33,339 nucleotides of DNA from Bacillota bacterium (GTDB lineage Bacteria > Bacillota > Clostridia > Peptostreptococcales > Anaerovoracaceae). Positions 15,910 through 24,515 of this stretch are shown one piece after another. The notes beneath the pieces are model-generated. The model searched no databases, was not told the origin of the DNA, and saw only the letters and a list, made by a program, of their open reading frames with translations. Positions within the stretch are counted from its first letter, which is position 1. Every line of letters begins with the position of its first letter. The DNA lies in assembly GCA_017936025.1 (NCBI GenBank), contig JAGBGL010000017.1, forward strand, positions 1 through 33,339, read 5' to 3'. Both the position numbers and the translations under genes were made by a program.

Positions 15910-16593
15910 TTATGCTTCGCCGGCTTCTGTTTTGATTGCGAAGGCTTCCTTCATGATTTCAACGGAGGAGCTGGATCCGATACGGTCTGCACCGCGGTTG
16001 ATCATTTTGATGGCTGTGCTCAGGTCTCTGATACCACCTGCAGCCTTGATTTTGATCTTGCTGCCGTTCATTTTCTTGATGCGGGAAACGACTTCAGTGG
16101 AGCCGTTGCCTGGTCCGAATCCTGTGGAAGTTTTTACGAAAGCGGCGCCTGCTTTGATTGCGAGTCTTGCTGCTTTGGAGATCTCGTCAGGTGACAGGTA
16201 GCATACTTCCATGATTACTTTTACAATAGCATTATATTTTGCAGCTGCTTCTACGATTTCTCTGATTTCATTTTCCACCAGATCATATTTTCTGTCTTTC
16301 ATAGCACCGACATTGATCACCATGTCGATTTCGTCTGCGCCGGCCTTGCAGACTTCTTCGGTTTCGAAAACCTTTGCTGCAGTAGACATCATGCCCAGAG
16401 GGAAGCCAATAACAGCAGATACTTTGACATCTGTGTCTTTCAGCTGTTCTTTTGCCAGAGGCACGTAGTGACCGTTTACGCATACGGAGTAGAATTCATA
16501 TAATTTTGCTTCTTCGCACAGCTGAATGATGTCAGCTTCCTTTGCGTTTGCTTTTAAATTAGTGTGATCAAAATATGTATTTAACAGTTCCAT
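15910..16593 (-). CDS. deoC: Deoxyribose-phosphate aldolase
   Basis: DeoC splits 2-deoxyribose-5-phosphate into glyceraldehyde-3-phosphate and acetaldehyde in deoxynucleoside catabolism. The 227 residues have Schiff-base Lys154 in FVKTSTGFGPG, Asp90 in DEIDMVINVG and Lys183 in KIKAAGG, the three catalytic positions of the family. The usual threonine in the KVIxET segment is valine here (KVIMEV). AAGGAG precedes ATG. No other deo genes are adjacent, so it seems to be a stand-alone unit. Confidence 0.95.
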   Translation of the reverse strand: MELLNTYFDHTNLKANAKEADIIQLCEEAKLYEFYSVCVNGHYVPLAKEQLKDTDVKVSAVIGFPLGMMSTAAKVFETEEVCKAGADEIDMVINVGAMKDRKYDLVENEIREIVEAAAKYNAIVKVIMEVCYLSPDEISKAARLAIKAGAAFVKTSTGFGPGNGSTEVVSRIKKMNGSKIKIKAAGGIRDLSTAIKMINRGADRIGSSSSVEIMKEAFAIKTEAGEA

Positions 16594-16621
16594 AATTATC
16601 TCCTTTTTAATTATTCGACTT

Positions 16622-16630
16622 ATTATAACA
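16622..16630 (-). promoter_or_regulatory. Extended -10 promoter of deoC
   Basis: On the minus strand the sequence reads TGTTATAAT, an extended consensus -10, 29 bases before the deoC start. No good -35 was found, as is common for extended -10 promoters. Confidence 0.5.
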
Positions 16631-16744
16631 GAGAATGCTGTCTGATACTAGATGACAAATGATACAAAAAGATGTAAAATTAAATTGAATATTTATGCCC
16701 TGCACGGCGGTGCCGGGTATGATGGTAAAAGGAGTATAATAATA

Positions 16745-17605
16745 ATGAGAATCCCAGAATTATTCAAAGCAAAGAAGCCTGTTATTTCTTTTGAAATATT
16801 TCCCCCAAAGAGAGAAACAGGACTTGAAAAAATATATGAAACAGTAGGCAAACTGTCCGTATGCAACCCTGATTTTATCAGTGTTACATATGGTGCGGCG
16901 GGAAGCCTTGTAAATAACTATACATGTGAAATCGCTTCCAGGATCAAACATGACTACGGCATCGAACCGCTGGCACACCTTACATGTGTCAATTCAAGCA
17001 TGAGCGACGTGGATGAAATGATCAGACGTTTTGCCGAAGCAGACATTGAAAACGTTCTGGCTCTGCGAGGAGATATCGTCCCGGAAGCAGCTATAAAGAG
17101 CGAGTTTTCACACGCCAATGAGCTGGCTATCGAGGTCCAGAGAAACAGCGGACTGCAGATCCTCGGGGCATGCTATCCGGAAGGACACACTGAAAGCAGG
17201 AACCTCATCGAAGATATCCATAATCTGAAATATAAAATCGGTGCAGGCGCAAAAGTACTGATCACTCAGCTGTTCTTCGATAATCAGAAATTCTACGAAT
17301 TTCTGGCAGCTGCACGCAACCTGGGTGTAGATGTTCCGGTTTCCGCAGGGATAATGCCTATCGTAAGTCACAAGCAGATCGAGAAAACTGTTGCCCTGTC
17401 CGGTGCCAGCATACCGCCTGCTTTTGCAGAAATGATTGAAAAATACGGTGATGACCCGGATGCACTATATGAACACGGCATACAGTATGCAGTGGATCAG
17501 ATCAGAGACCTGATCGAACATGGAGTAGATGGAATCCATCTTTACACTATGAATAACCCTGAAGTATCCCTTGAAATATACGAAAGAGTAAAGGATCTGT
17601 TATAA
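16745..17605 (+). CDS. metF: Methylenetetrahydrofolate reductase
   Basis: MetF reduces 5,10-methylene-THF to 5-methyl-THF, the methyl donor for MetH. The 286 residues begin MRIPELFKAKKPVISFEIFPPKRETG, with the conserved E of FEIFPP, then SVTYGAAGS and NVLALRGD of the FAD/folate barrel. AAAGGAG at 16728-16734 selects ATG 16745; an upstream in-frame ATG at 16652 adds 31 unrelated residues. Its stop abuts the next ATG. Clostridial MetF proteins of this size often work with other electron donors than NADH; no partner such as MetV is seen here. Confidence 0.95.
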   Translation: MRIPELFKAKKPVISFEIFPPKRETGLEKIYETVGKLSVCNPDFISVTYGAAGSLVNNYTCEIASRIKHDYGIEPLAHLTCVNSSMSDVDEMIRRFAEADIENVLALRGDIVPEAAIKSEFSHANELAIEVQRNSGLQILGACYPEGHTESRNLIEDIHNLKYKIGAGAKVLITQLFFDNQKFYEFLAAARNLGVDVPVSAGIMPIVSHKQIEKTVALSGASIPPAFAEMIEKYGDDPDALYEHGIQYAVDQIRDLIEHGVDGIHLYTMNNPEVSLEIYERVKDLL

Positions 17606-18250
17606 ATGAGAATAGATTTACCGAAATGGATAAACCGCCATCAGTGGCTGGACAGACTGGGCTTTGAAGACAAGCCGGATATAAATATGCTGATCAGGCT
17701 GGCAGAGGCAGAGGAAAAACTCTTTGCGACAGCTATGCCGCAGGGAGTATACCGGGTGATGCCTGTGGAAGCTATTACGCCTCAGGGCCATAATATAAAA
17801 AAGCATCTTGAAGAGTGTGACGAGGTTGCTATAATGGCCGTTACCCTGGGTGCGATGGTGGATAACCTCATAAGAACCAGTCAGGTAAGAGATATGGCGG
17901 AAGCAGTTATGCTGGATGCAGGGGCTTCCATACTGATCGAGCAGATCGCAGACGAGCTGTGCCGCATAATCGATAAAGAGCAGCAGCGATGCACGACGGT
18001 GAGATACAGTCCGGGATATGGGGATTATCCTGTGATGATGCAGACGGAGCTGATATGGCTGACGGATGCTCACAGAAAAATAGGACTTTCGGTAAATAAA
18101 AATTATATGATGACACCGCAGAAATCAGTAACGGCAGTGATAGGCATGTCTGATGAGCCTGTTACAGGGTACATGGCAACGTGTAAAGACTGTCATTTGA
18201 GAAACGGATGCGAAATGATAAGGAAAGGACAACACTGTGTTAGACTTTAA
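17606..18250 (+). CDS. Methionine synthase reactivation-domain protein
   Basis: This 214-residue protein matches the stand-alone version of the B12-dependent methionine synthase activation domain, which binds S-adenosylmethionine and helps reductively remethylate the inactive cob(II)alamin. Recognisable motifs are RYSPGYGDYP at 133-142 and MMTPQKSVTAVIGM at 168-181. Unusually, the C-terminus has four cysteines (193, 196, 202, 211; C-x2-C-x5-C-x8-C), which could hold an iron-sulfur or other metal site. It starts directly after metF and overlaps metH by 14 bases, so its partner is almost certainly that MetH, which lacks this domain. Confidence 0.88.
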   Translation: MRIDLPKWINRHQWLDRLGFEDKPDINMLIRLAEAEEKLFATAMPQGVYRVMPVEAITPQGHNIKKHLEECDEVAIMAVTLGAMVDNLIRTSQVRDMAEAVMLDAGASILIEQIADELCRIIDKEQQRCTTVRYSPGYGDYPVMMQTELIWLTDAHRKIGLSVNKNYMMTPQKSVTAVIGMSDEPVTGYMATCKDCHLRNGCEMIRKGQHCVRL

Positions 18251-20612
18251 GAACAAATTTTACATATTAGACGGCGGGATGGGCACGATGATGCAGGCAA
18301 ACGGTCTGGAGCCCGGCGAGGTTCCGGAACTGATGAGCATCACACATCCTGAGGTGATCAGATCTATCCACAGAAGTTACGTGGAAGCCGGCTCTGACAT
18401 CATCTATGCCAATACTTTTGGCGCCAATACTCATAAAGTGCCGGAAGACTGCGGGCACACATTGGAAGAAATCATAGAGGCTTCCGTGAAAACAGCAAAA
18501 GCGGCAGGAAATGCAGATACTAAGGTTGCTCTGGATGTGGGACCGCTGGGAGAACTGCTGGAACCTATGGGATCGCTGAAGTTTGAAGAGGCGTATGACG
18601 CATTCAGAAGAACCATGATACAGGGTGAAAAATCCGGTGCAGATCTGATAGTTATCGAGACAATGACAGACCTCTATGAGGTAAAGGCGGCAGTTCTTGC
18701 TGCAAAGGAAAATACTGATCTGCCGGTGATGGTTTCCATGTCATTTGAAGAAAGCGGAAGAACTTTCACGGGAACTGATGTGGTTTCTATGGCTGTAACA
18801 CTGGAAGGCCTGGGCGTCGATGCCATCGGCATCAACTGTTCGCTGGGTCCTGCGGAGATCTATCCAATAGCGGAAAAGATGTGCGCAAGCACTGATCTGC
18901 CTGTGTTCGTAAAGCCGAATGCAGGACTTCCTGACCCGAGAACTAATGAATATGACATAGATGCAGAGCAGTTCGCAGAAATGATGACTGCCTATCTTGA
19001 TCTGGGTATCGCCGCTGCAGGAGGGTGCTGCGGAACAACGCCTGAGTATATTGCAGCTGTCAAAAAAGCTTTCGCGGGAAAAGAACGCAGCGGGCGCAGA
19101 CCGGCTGAAAAAAAGAGCATTGTATGCAGTGCAGTAAAACCTGTAACAATAGATCATGTTGCTGTTATCGGTGAGAGAATCAATCCTACTGGAAAGAAAC
19201 GTCTCAAACAGGCTCTGCTTGACGAAGATTATGACTATATACTTTCTCAGGCAGTGGAACAGATCGATGCAGGTGCAGAGATCCTGGATGTAAACGTGGG
19301 AGTACCTAAGCTGGATGATGTCGCTATGCTTCCGAAAGTGGTCAAGCAGCTTCAGGCTATCACGGATCTTCCTCTTCAGATCGACTCTTCCAATCCTGCG
19401 GCGATCGAAGCTGCGCTCCGTGTGTATAACGGAAAACCGATCGTAAACTCTGTAAACGGTGAAGACAAGGTAATGGAAGCTATTCTGCCGCTCGTTAAGA
19501 AATACGGTGCAGCAGTTATCGGTCTGACTCTTGATGAAAACGGTATCCCGGCTACAGCTGAGGAACGTTTTGCGATCGCGCAGCGCATTATGGACTGCGC
19601 ACTAGGATATGGAATTGCGAAAGAAGATATATATATCGACTGTCTGACGCTGACGGCTTCTGCACAGCAGGCAGAAGTTGCGGAAACACTGAAGGCTGTC
19701 CGCATGGTCAAGGAGCAGCTGGGACTGCACACAGCACTTGGCGTATCCAATATCAGTTTCGGACTTCCATGCAGACCGCTGGTAAATAGAACTTTCCTGG
19801 CTATGGCTATGGAGAATGGCCTGGATCTGCCTATAATCAATCCTAATGATGAAGATATGATGGGCACTGTCTATGCGTTCGAGATGCTCCATAACAGAGA
19901 TAAGAATGCAGAGAAGTTTATTGAGAGATACAGTGAGGCTTCTATCGGAACTATGAGCCGGGGGGCTTCCGTGAAAGAGACGGCCGAGTCTGCGGGAGAT
20001 TTGTATCATGCACTTGAAAAGGGAATGAAGGCAGAGACTCTTGCGGCAGTAAAAGAACTGTTGAAAACAGAGGATGCCATGACTATCGTCAATAATCATC
20101 TGATCCCGGCTCTTGACAGAGTGGGACAGGGATTCGAAAAGGGGACCATCTTCCTGCCGCAGATGATGCAGGCGGCAACTGCTGCACAGGGCGGATTTGA
20201 ACTGATAAAAGATCATCTGGCACAGTCAGGCCAGGAAAAAGTTTCTAAAGGGACTGTCGTACTGGCAACTGTAAAAGGAGATATCCACGATATAGGAAAG
20301 AATATCGTGAAAGTTATAATGGAAAACTACGGTTTTGATATAATCGATCTGGGGCGTGATGTTGCTCCGGAAACCGTAGTAGAGACTGTGAAAGCTAAAG
20401 ATATAAAGCTGGTTGGTCTCAGTGCGCTGATGACTACTACGCTGGGAAGCATGGAAGAGACCATCGCTGCTGTTAAGGCGGCAGATCCTGAATGCAAAGT
20501 CATGGTGGGAGGAGCAGTGCTCACTGCAGATTTTGCCGAAAGGATCGGTGCGGACTTCTACTGTAAGGACGCGATGAAATCTGTGGAAGCAGCAAATAGT
20601 GTATTTGAATAA
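18237..20612 (+). CDS. metH: Cobalamin-dependent methionine synthase without activation domain
   Basis: MetH transfers the methyl group of 5-methyl-THF to homocysteine through cobalamin. The 791 residues hold a homocysteine/zinc barrel at about 1-290 (ligands Cys201, Cys264, Cys265), a pterin-binding barrel starting IGERINPTGKK at 311-321, a B12 cap around 590-670 and a Rossmann B12 domain with DIHDIG at 682-687, where His684 is the cobalt ligand. The protein ends there, whereas E. coli MetH (1227 residues) continues into the activation domain; that function is supplied by the preceding gene. The start is GTG inside the preceding gene. Confidence 0.95.
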   Translation: MLDFKNKFYILDGGMGTMMQANGLEPGEVPELMSITHPEVIRSIHRSYVEAGSDIIYANTFGANTHKVPEDCGHTLEEIIEASVKTAKAAGNADTKVALDVGPLGELLEPMGSLKFEEAYDAFRRTMIQGEKSGADLIVIETMTDLYEVKAAVLAAKENTDLPVMVSMSFEESGRTFTGTDVVSMAVTLEGLGVDAIGINCSLGPAEIYPIAEKMCASTDLPVFVKPNAGLPDPRTNEYDIDAEQFAEMMTAYLDLGIAAAGGCCGTTPEYIAAVKKAFAGKERSGRRPAEKKSIVCSAVKPVTIDHVAVIGERINPTGKKRLKQALLDEDYDYILSQAVEQIDAGAEILDVNVGVPKLDDVAMLPKVVKQLQAITDLPLQIDSSNPAAIEAALRVYNGKPIVNSVNGEDKVMEAILPLVKKYGAAVIGLTLDENGIPATAEERFAIAQRIMDCALGYGIAKEDIYIDCLTLTASAQQAEVAETLKAVRMVKEQLGLHTALGVSNISFGLPCRPLVNRTFLAMAMENGLDLPIINPNDEDMMGTVYAFEMLHNRDKNAEKFIERYSEASIGTMSRGASVKETAESAGDLYHALEKGMKAETLAAVKELLKTEDAMTIVNNHLIPALDRVGQGFEKGTIFLPQMMQAATAAQGGFELIKDHLAQSGQEKVSKGTVVLATVKGDIHDIGKNIVKVIMENYGFDIIDLGRDVAPETVVETVKAKDIKLVGLSALMTTTLGSMEETIAAVKAADPECKVMVGGAVLTADFAERIGADFYCKDAMKSVEAANSVFE

Positions 20613-20639
20613 AAAATTATATATTTTGCGGGTAACCAC

Positions 20640-20679
20640 AAAAAGGGGCGTCTCAAACGTTTTGAGATGTTCCTTTTTT
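20640..20679 (+). terminator. Terminator of the metF-metH operon
   Basis: AAAAAGGGGCGTCTCAA pairs with TTGAGATGTTCCTTTTT with G-U pairs in the middle, followed directly by the MarR promoter. Confidence 0.8.
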
Positions 20680-20680
20680 A

Positions 20681-20709
20681 TTGACATTGACAGGGAATAG
20701 GGGTAAACT
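20681..20709 (+). promoter_or_regulatory. Promoter of the marR-MATE operon
   Basis: Two back-to-back TTGACA hexamers (20681-20686 and 20687-20692) precede TAAACT (20704-20709). The first is 17 bases from the -10, the ideal spacing. The predicted start falls at the edge of the palindrome at 20715. Confidence 0.6.
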
Positions 20710-20714
20710 GAAAA

Positions 20715-20730
20715 TGTCCGAAATCGGACA
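20715..20730. promoter_or_regulatory. Palindromic operator for the MarR-type regulator
   Basis: TGTCCGA-AA-TCGGACA is a perfect 7-bp inverted repeat covering the predicted transcription start and ending 15 bases before the marR ATG. Its size and place fit autorepression by a winged-helix MarR dimer. Confidence 0.65.
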
Positions 20731-20745
20731 AAGAGGGAGGCGGCT

Positions 20746-21192
20746 ATGAAGACAGCACTAAGCAATCAATTAAGGCTCTGTAACCAGCTATATAAAAGGA
20801 TGGATGATATATATTACAGGACGGCGCGAAGATTAGACATGTCGGAGGCTGAACTGTGGATTATGTATATACTGAGAGAGCATGATGAACTGCTGACACA
20901 AAGTGATATATGCGGCATTACATATGAATCAAAACAGACAGTGAATTCTGCTTTGAAGAAGATGGAAATCAATGGCTTCATTGAGCTCATAAAAAATGAA
21001 GATAATATGAAAAAGAAATTTATCTATCTGACAGAAAAAGGTCTGGAACTGGCGGAAAAAACTGCAGATAAAATACTTGCTGCGGAAGAAAACTCTATCA
21101 GGGCAATGGGCCGTGATGAGATGGAAACTCTGCTCAGGATGTATGAAAAATATATCGATATACTGGATAAAGAGATGAATGATATTGAATAA
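20746..21192 (+). CDS. MarR family transcriptional regulator
   Basis: The 148-residue protein has the MarR layout: N-terminal helices (about 5-35), a winged-helix domain with DICGITYESKQTVNSALKKMEINGFI as helix-turn-helix and KKKFIYLTEKG as wing, and a C-terminal dimerisation helix. MarR proteins usually repress exporters and release DNA when they bind small phenolic or toxic compounds. The MATE gene 16 bases downstream is the obvious target, together with its own promoter through the palindrome at 20715-20730. The ligand is unknown. Confidence 0.9.
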   Translation: MKTALSNQLRLCNQLYKRMDDIYYRTARRLDMSEAELWIMYILREHDELLTQSDICGITYESKQTVNSALKKMEINGFIELIKNEDNMKKKFIYLTEKGLELAEKTADKILAAEENSIRAMGRDEMETLLRMYEKYIDILDKEMNDIE

Positions 21193-21208
21193 TTGATAGA
21201 GGGACTAT

Positions 21209-22540
21209 ATGAAAATACAATTATCGGATCATTTTACATATTTAAGATTGATAAAGTTCACGGTGCCGTCGATCGTTATGATGATCGTTTCATCCATTTA
21301 CGGTATCGTAGACGGGATGTTTGTTTCCAATTTTGCAGGTAAGACTGCGTTCGCGGCAATTAATCTCATCTACCCGCCATTTGCTATAATGGGCGCTTCA
21401 GGGTTCATGCTGGGTACTGGGGGTACAGCCCTTGTTGCCAAGATCCTGGGCGAAGGTGACAAGGAAAAGGCAAACCGGGTTTTCTCAATGATCATATATG
21501 TGGTAGCGGTCCTTGGGATCATTTTCGGAACAATAGGTTTTCTGTTTGTAAGACCTGTGGCGGTTTTCCTGGGTGCTGAAGGACAGATGGTCGAGAATTG
21601 CGTTGTTTACGCAAGGTTCCTGATGCCGTTCATGTGCTGCTTTATGCTGCAGACCACATTCCAGAGTTTTATGATCACGGCGGAAAGACCGAGGATGGGG
21701 CTGGTTGTTACGGTTGCAGCAGGCGTGGCGAACATGGTGCTGGATGCGCTGTTTATTGCAGTGTTCGGATGGGGCCTTATGGGGGCTGCTGTTGCGACAG
21801 GTATCAGCATGACTGTAGGTGCGGCAATACCTCTGTGTTATTTCATAACTAAGAAAAATCCGCGTCTCCATCTGGGTAAGACTGTATTTGACGGAAAAGC
21901 ACTTCTCAATGCCTGCACCAACGGTGTGTCAGAAATGGTGTCAGAGGTGTCAGGTTCTGTAGTTGTAATGCTGTTTAATTTCCAGCTGATCAAGTTCGCA
22001 GGGGAAGACGGAGTAGCTGCATACGGAGTGATCACTTATCTGACCTATATATTTATGGGGGTATTCTATGGATATTCCATGGGTATCGCCCCTGTCATAA
22101 GTTATCATTATGGTGCAGAAAACCATGCTGAACTGAAGAATCTTTTTACGAAGAGTCTCAAGCTTCTGGGTATTGTTGGTGCTGCTATAGTCGCTGCGGC
22201 GCAGCTGAGCGCAAGACCTCTGTCTGCAATTTTCGTTGCATATGATCCGCAGCTGCAGGAAATGACAGTGCATGGCATGAGGGTATTCTGCCTCGCTTTC
22301 ATGATCTCCGGTATTACAATATTCGCGTCAGGGTTCTTTACGGCTCTGAACAACGGATTGATTTCTGCAGTTATGTCATTCCTGCGTACGCTGTTGTTCG
22401 AATGTTCGGCCGTTATGATCCTTCCGATATTCTTTGGAATTGACGGCGTATGGGCTTCCATAATCGTTGCGGAACTGGCAGCACTGACCTTTGCAATAAT
22501 ATTCTTTGTAAAATATAAAAACAGGTATCATTATTACTAA
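21209..22540 (+). CDS. MATE family multidrug or metabolite exporter
   Basis: The 443-residue membrane protein has about 12 helices and the MATE pattern: an N-terminal half beginning SDHFTYLRLIKFTVPSIVMMI with VDGMFVSNF and a GTGGTALVAK loop, and a repeated C-terminal half. MATE proteins export cationic drugs or metabolites in exchange for Na+ or H+. Sitting in one operon behind a MarR repressor, it is probably induced by its substrate. The substrate cannot be told from sequence. Confidence 0.92.
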   Translation: MKIQLSDHFTYLRLIKFTVPSIVMMIVSSIYGIVDGMFVSNFAGKTAFAAINLIYPPFAIMGASGFMLGTGGTALVAKILGEGDKEKANRVFSMIIYVVAVLGIIFGTIGFLFVRPVAVFLGAEGQMVENCVVYARFLMPFMCCFMLQTTFQSFMITAERPRMGLVVTVAAGVANMVLDALFIAVFGWGLMGAAVATGISMTVGAAIPLCYFITKKNPRLHLGKTVFDGKALLNACTNGVSEMVSEVSGSVVVMLFNFQLIKFAGEDGVAAYGVITYLTYIFMGVFYGYSMGIAPVISYHYGAENHAELKNLFTKSLKLLGIVGAAIVAAAQLSARPLSAIFVAYDPQLQEMTVHGMRVFCLAFMISGITIFASGFFTALNNGLISAVMSFLRTLLFECSAVMILPIFFGIDGVWASIIVAELAALTFAIIFFVKYKNRYHYY

Positions 22541-22588
22541 AAACAATGTACAATCAAAATATATTGTGCGGAGCGAAAGGAGCTTTTT

Positions 22589-23128
22589 ATGAAATTTGCA
22601 TTTATTTTAAACACAAACGGCGGACATCCTGACACTTACAATGTGAATTTTAACACAGCAAGTGAAGAAAACTGGATCTACGGTGTAACAGGTGTTGAAG
22701 AGGGTGTAGAGTTTGCGAAGACGCTGAAGGACAAAGGTTTTGATCTGGTAAACCTGTGCGGGGATTTTGATGAGGAGATGACTGCAGAAGTTGCAGCAAC
22801 AGGAATTGAAGCGTGCAATGCAAAATATCTTCCTGCAGAAATGGATAAAATCGGAGAACTGACAGATGAACAGCTGTGTGAATACGGCATCATTATTGTT
22901 TCTGATGAAGTAAAGGAAACGGAAGTTATCGATAAGAAAGATGCTGCGTGCAACATTTATGTGAGATTTGTTGCGGATGAGGATGCTGCGTGCGAAGCTG
23001 CAAAAGATGTTATTGCAGCAGGCGCAGAGTTCATGGAACTGTGCAGCTGGTATGACAGGGAAAAGACTGAAAAGGTCATCGCAGCGATCGATGGTAAAGT
23101 TCCGGTTGGAACATGCGGAGAAATTTAA
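22589..23128 (+). CDS. Conserved small protein with internal duplication (DUF6506-like)
   Basis: The 179-residue acidic protein starts MKFAFILNTNGGHPDTY and contains two similar alpha/beta units: VEFAKTLKDKGFDLVNLCGDFDEEMTA at about 39-65 and CEAAKDVIAAGAEFMELCSWYDREKTE in the last 50 residues. The pattern resembles the DUF6506 proteins, whose LCG segment recurs, although those are about 100 residues; this one appears to be a two-unit version. No catalytic motif was recognised. It has an AAAGGAG ribosome site and its own strong terminator. Function unknown. Confidence 0.6.
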   Translation: MKFAFILNTNGGHPDTYNVNFNTASEENWIYGVTGVEEGVEFAKTLKDKGFDLVNLCGDFDEEMTAEVAATGIEACNAKYLPAEMDKIGELTDEQLCEYGIIIVSDEVKETEVIDKKDAACNIYVRFVADEDAACEAAKDVIAAGAEFMELCSWYDREKTEKVIAAIDGKVPVGTCGEI

Positions 23129-23144
23129 GTATAAAGTGATATAA

Positions 23145-23188
23145 AAAATAACAGCCGCTGAGAATTATCTCAGTGGCTGTTATTTTTT
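23145..23188 (+). terminator. Strong terminator after the DUF6506-like gene
   Basis: A 20-base stem with one G-T pair (AAAAATAACAGCCGCTGAGA with TCTCAGTGGCTGTTATTTTT) and a 4-base loop ends in a T-run. Confidence 0.9.
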
Positions 23189-23237
23189 ACATTAAACAGG
23201 AAGTGCATTACATCTCCGTCTTTTAATGTATATTTTG

Positions 23238-23266
23238 TTGAGAACTTTCTGTTCATATGCTATAAT
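23238..23266 (+). promoter_or_regulatory. Promoter of ychF
   Basis: TTGAGA (23238-23243), a 17-base spacer and TATAAT (23261-23266), with TGC directly before the -10, make a near-consensus extended promoter. Start would be about 23273, 47 bases before ychF. Confidence 0.75.
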
Positions 23267-23319
23267 AAATTGGTTAATTATGTAGAAATGACTTGGAATT
23301 AAAAGGAGAAATATAAATC

Positions 23320-24414
23320 ATGAAATTAGGTATCGTAGGCCTGCCTAACGTAGGCAAAAGTACGTTATTCAATGCAATTACAAAAGCAGGAGCAGAATCC
23401 GCAAACTATCCGTTATGTACTATCGAACCGAACGTTGGTGTTGTGGCAGTTCCTGATGAACGTCTCAAAGTTCTGACTGAAATGTATAATGCAAAGAAAA
23501 CCGTTCCTACAGCAATCGAATTTTATGACATTGCAGGACTGGTAAAAGGCGCATCTAAAGGTGAAGGACTGGGCAACAAATTCCTGGGGCATATCAGAGA
23601 AGTTGCAGCGATTGTTCACGTTGTACGCTGCTTCGAAGATCCTAACGTTGTTCACGTTGACGGAAAAATCGATCCGCTGAATGACATCGAAACAATAAAT
23701 ATGGAGCTGATCCTGTCTGATATGGAAGTGCTGGAACGCCGCATTCAGAAAACAACTAAGAATCTGAAAGGCGACAAGAGTCTCCAGTCTGAGCTGGATA
23801 TTCTGAAACGTCTGGCTGACTTTCTGGCAGAAGGTAAATCTGCAAGAGCAATGGATATGACGGATGATGAAGCAGAGTTCGTTAAGTCATTGGATCTGCT
23901 GTCATTCAAGCCTATTATCTATGCAGCAAATGTTTCTGAAGATGAGGCTGGCTCAAAAGAAGATAATGAGTTCGTTAAGCAGGTGCGCGAATTTGCAGCT
24001 ACGGAAGATTCTGATGTAATCGTAGTATGTGCAAAAATCGAAGAGGAAATCTCTCAGCTGGAAGATGATGAAAAGGAAATGTTCCTAGAAGAACTGGGGA
24101 TCGAAGAATCCGGCCTGGATAAGCTTGTAAAAGCTTCTTACCATCTGTTAGATCTGATTTCTTTCCTGACTGCAGGTGAACCTGAAGTGCGTGCATGGAC
24201 TATCAAGCGCGGAACAAAAGCGCCTGGTGCTGCAGGAAAAATCCATACAGATTTCGAAAGAGGATTTATCAGAGCAGAGACTATCGCTTATGACAAGCTG
24301 ATTGAATGCGGCGGAAACCTGGCTACTGCAAAAGAAAAAGGCCTGGTAAGATCTGAAGGTAAAGAGTATATAGTGAAAGACGGAGATGTAATGCACTTCC
24401 TGTTCAACGTATAA
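23320..24414 (+). CDS. ychF: Ribosome-binding ATPase YchF (Obg family)
   Basis: YchF/OLA1 is a universally conserved P-loop NTPase that binds ribosomes and prefers ATP. The 364 residues show the P-loop GLPNVGKST at 6-14, switch II DIAGLVKGASKGEGLGN, and NVSE in place of the GTPase NKxD motif, which is the hallmark of its ATP preference, followed by a C-terminal TGS-type domain. Length is standard. It stands as a single gene between two terminators, with a strong promoter. Confidence 0.97.
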   Translation: MKLGIVGLPNVGKSTLFNAITKAGAESANYPLCTIEPNVGVVAVPDERLKVLTEMYNAKKTVPTAIEFYDIAGLVKGASKGEGLGNKFLGHIREVAAIVHVVRCFEDPNVVHVDGKIDPLNDIETINMELILSDMEVLERRIQKTTKNLKGDKSLQSELDILKRLADFLAEGKSARAMDMTDDEAEFVKSLDLLSFKPIIYAANVSEDEAGSKEDNEFVKQVREFAATEDSDVIVVCAKIEEEISQLEDDEKEMFLEELGIEESGLDKLVKASYHLLDLISFLTAGEPEVRAWTIKRGTKAPGAAGKIHTDFERGFIRAETIAYDKLIECGGNLATAKEKGLVRSEGKEYIVKDGDVMHFLFNV

Positions 24415-24432
24415 AAAATATAAAGTGAATAT

Positions 24433-24482
24433 AACTGACCTCTGAGTATGACTGAAAAATAACTTGGAGGTCAGTTTTGTTT
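24433..24482 (+). terminator. Terminator after ychF
   Basis: AACTGACCTC (24433-24442) pairs perfectly with GAGGTCAGTT (24467-24476) across a 24-base loop, followed by TTGTTTTA. Confidence 0.7.
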
Positions 24483-24515
24483 TATGGAAAAAATAACAGT
24501 AAAGGGGAATTTGAT

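Noticed and set aside
15905..16201. 98-residue plus-strand frame opposite deoC
   Set aside because: Complete overlap with a well-supported deoC; no family motif; antisense shadow.
16594..16744. Possible SAM or B12 riboswitch before the metF operon
   Set aside because: The gap is only 151 bases shared with the deoC promoter; no riboswitch core motif and no terminator was found.
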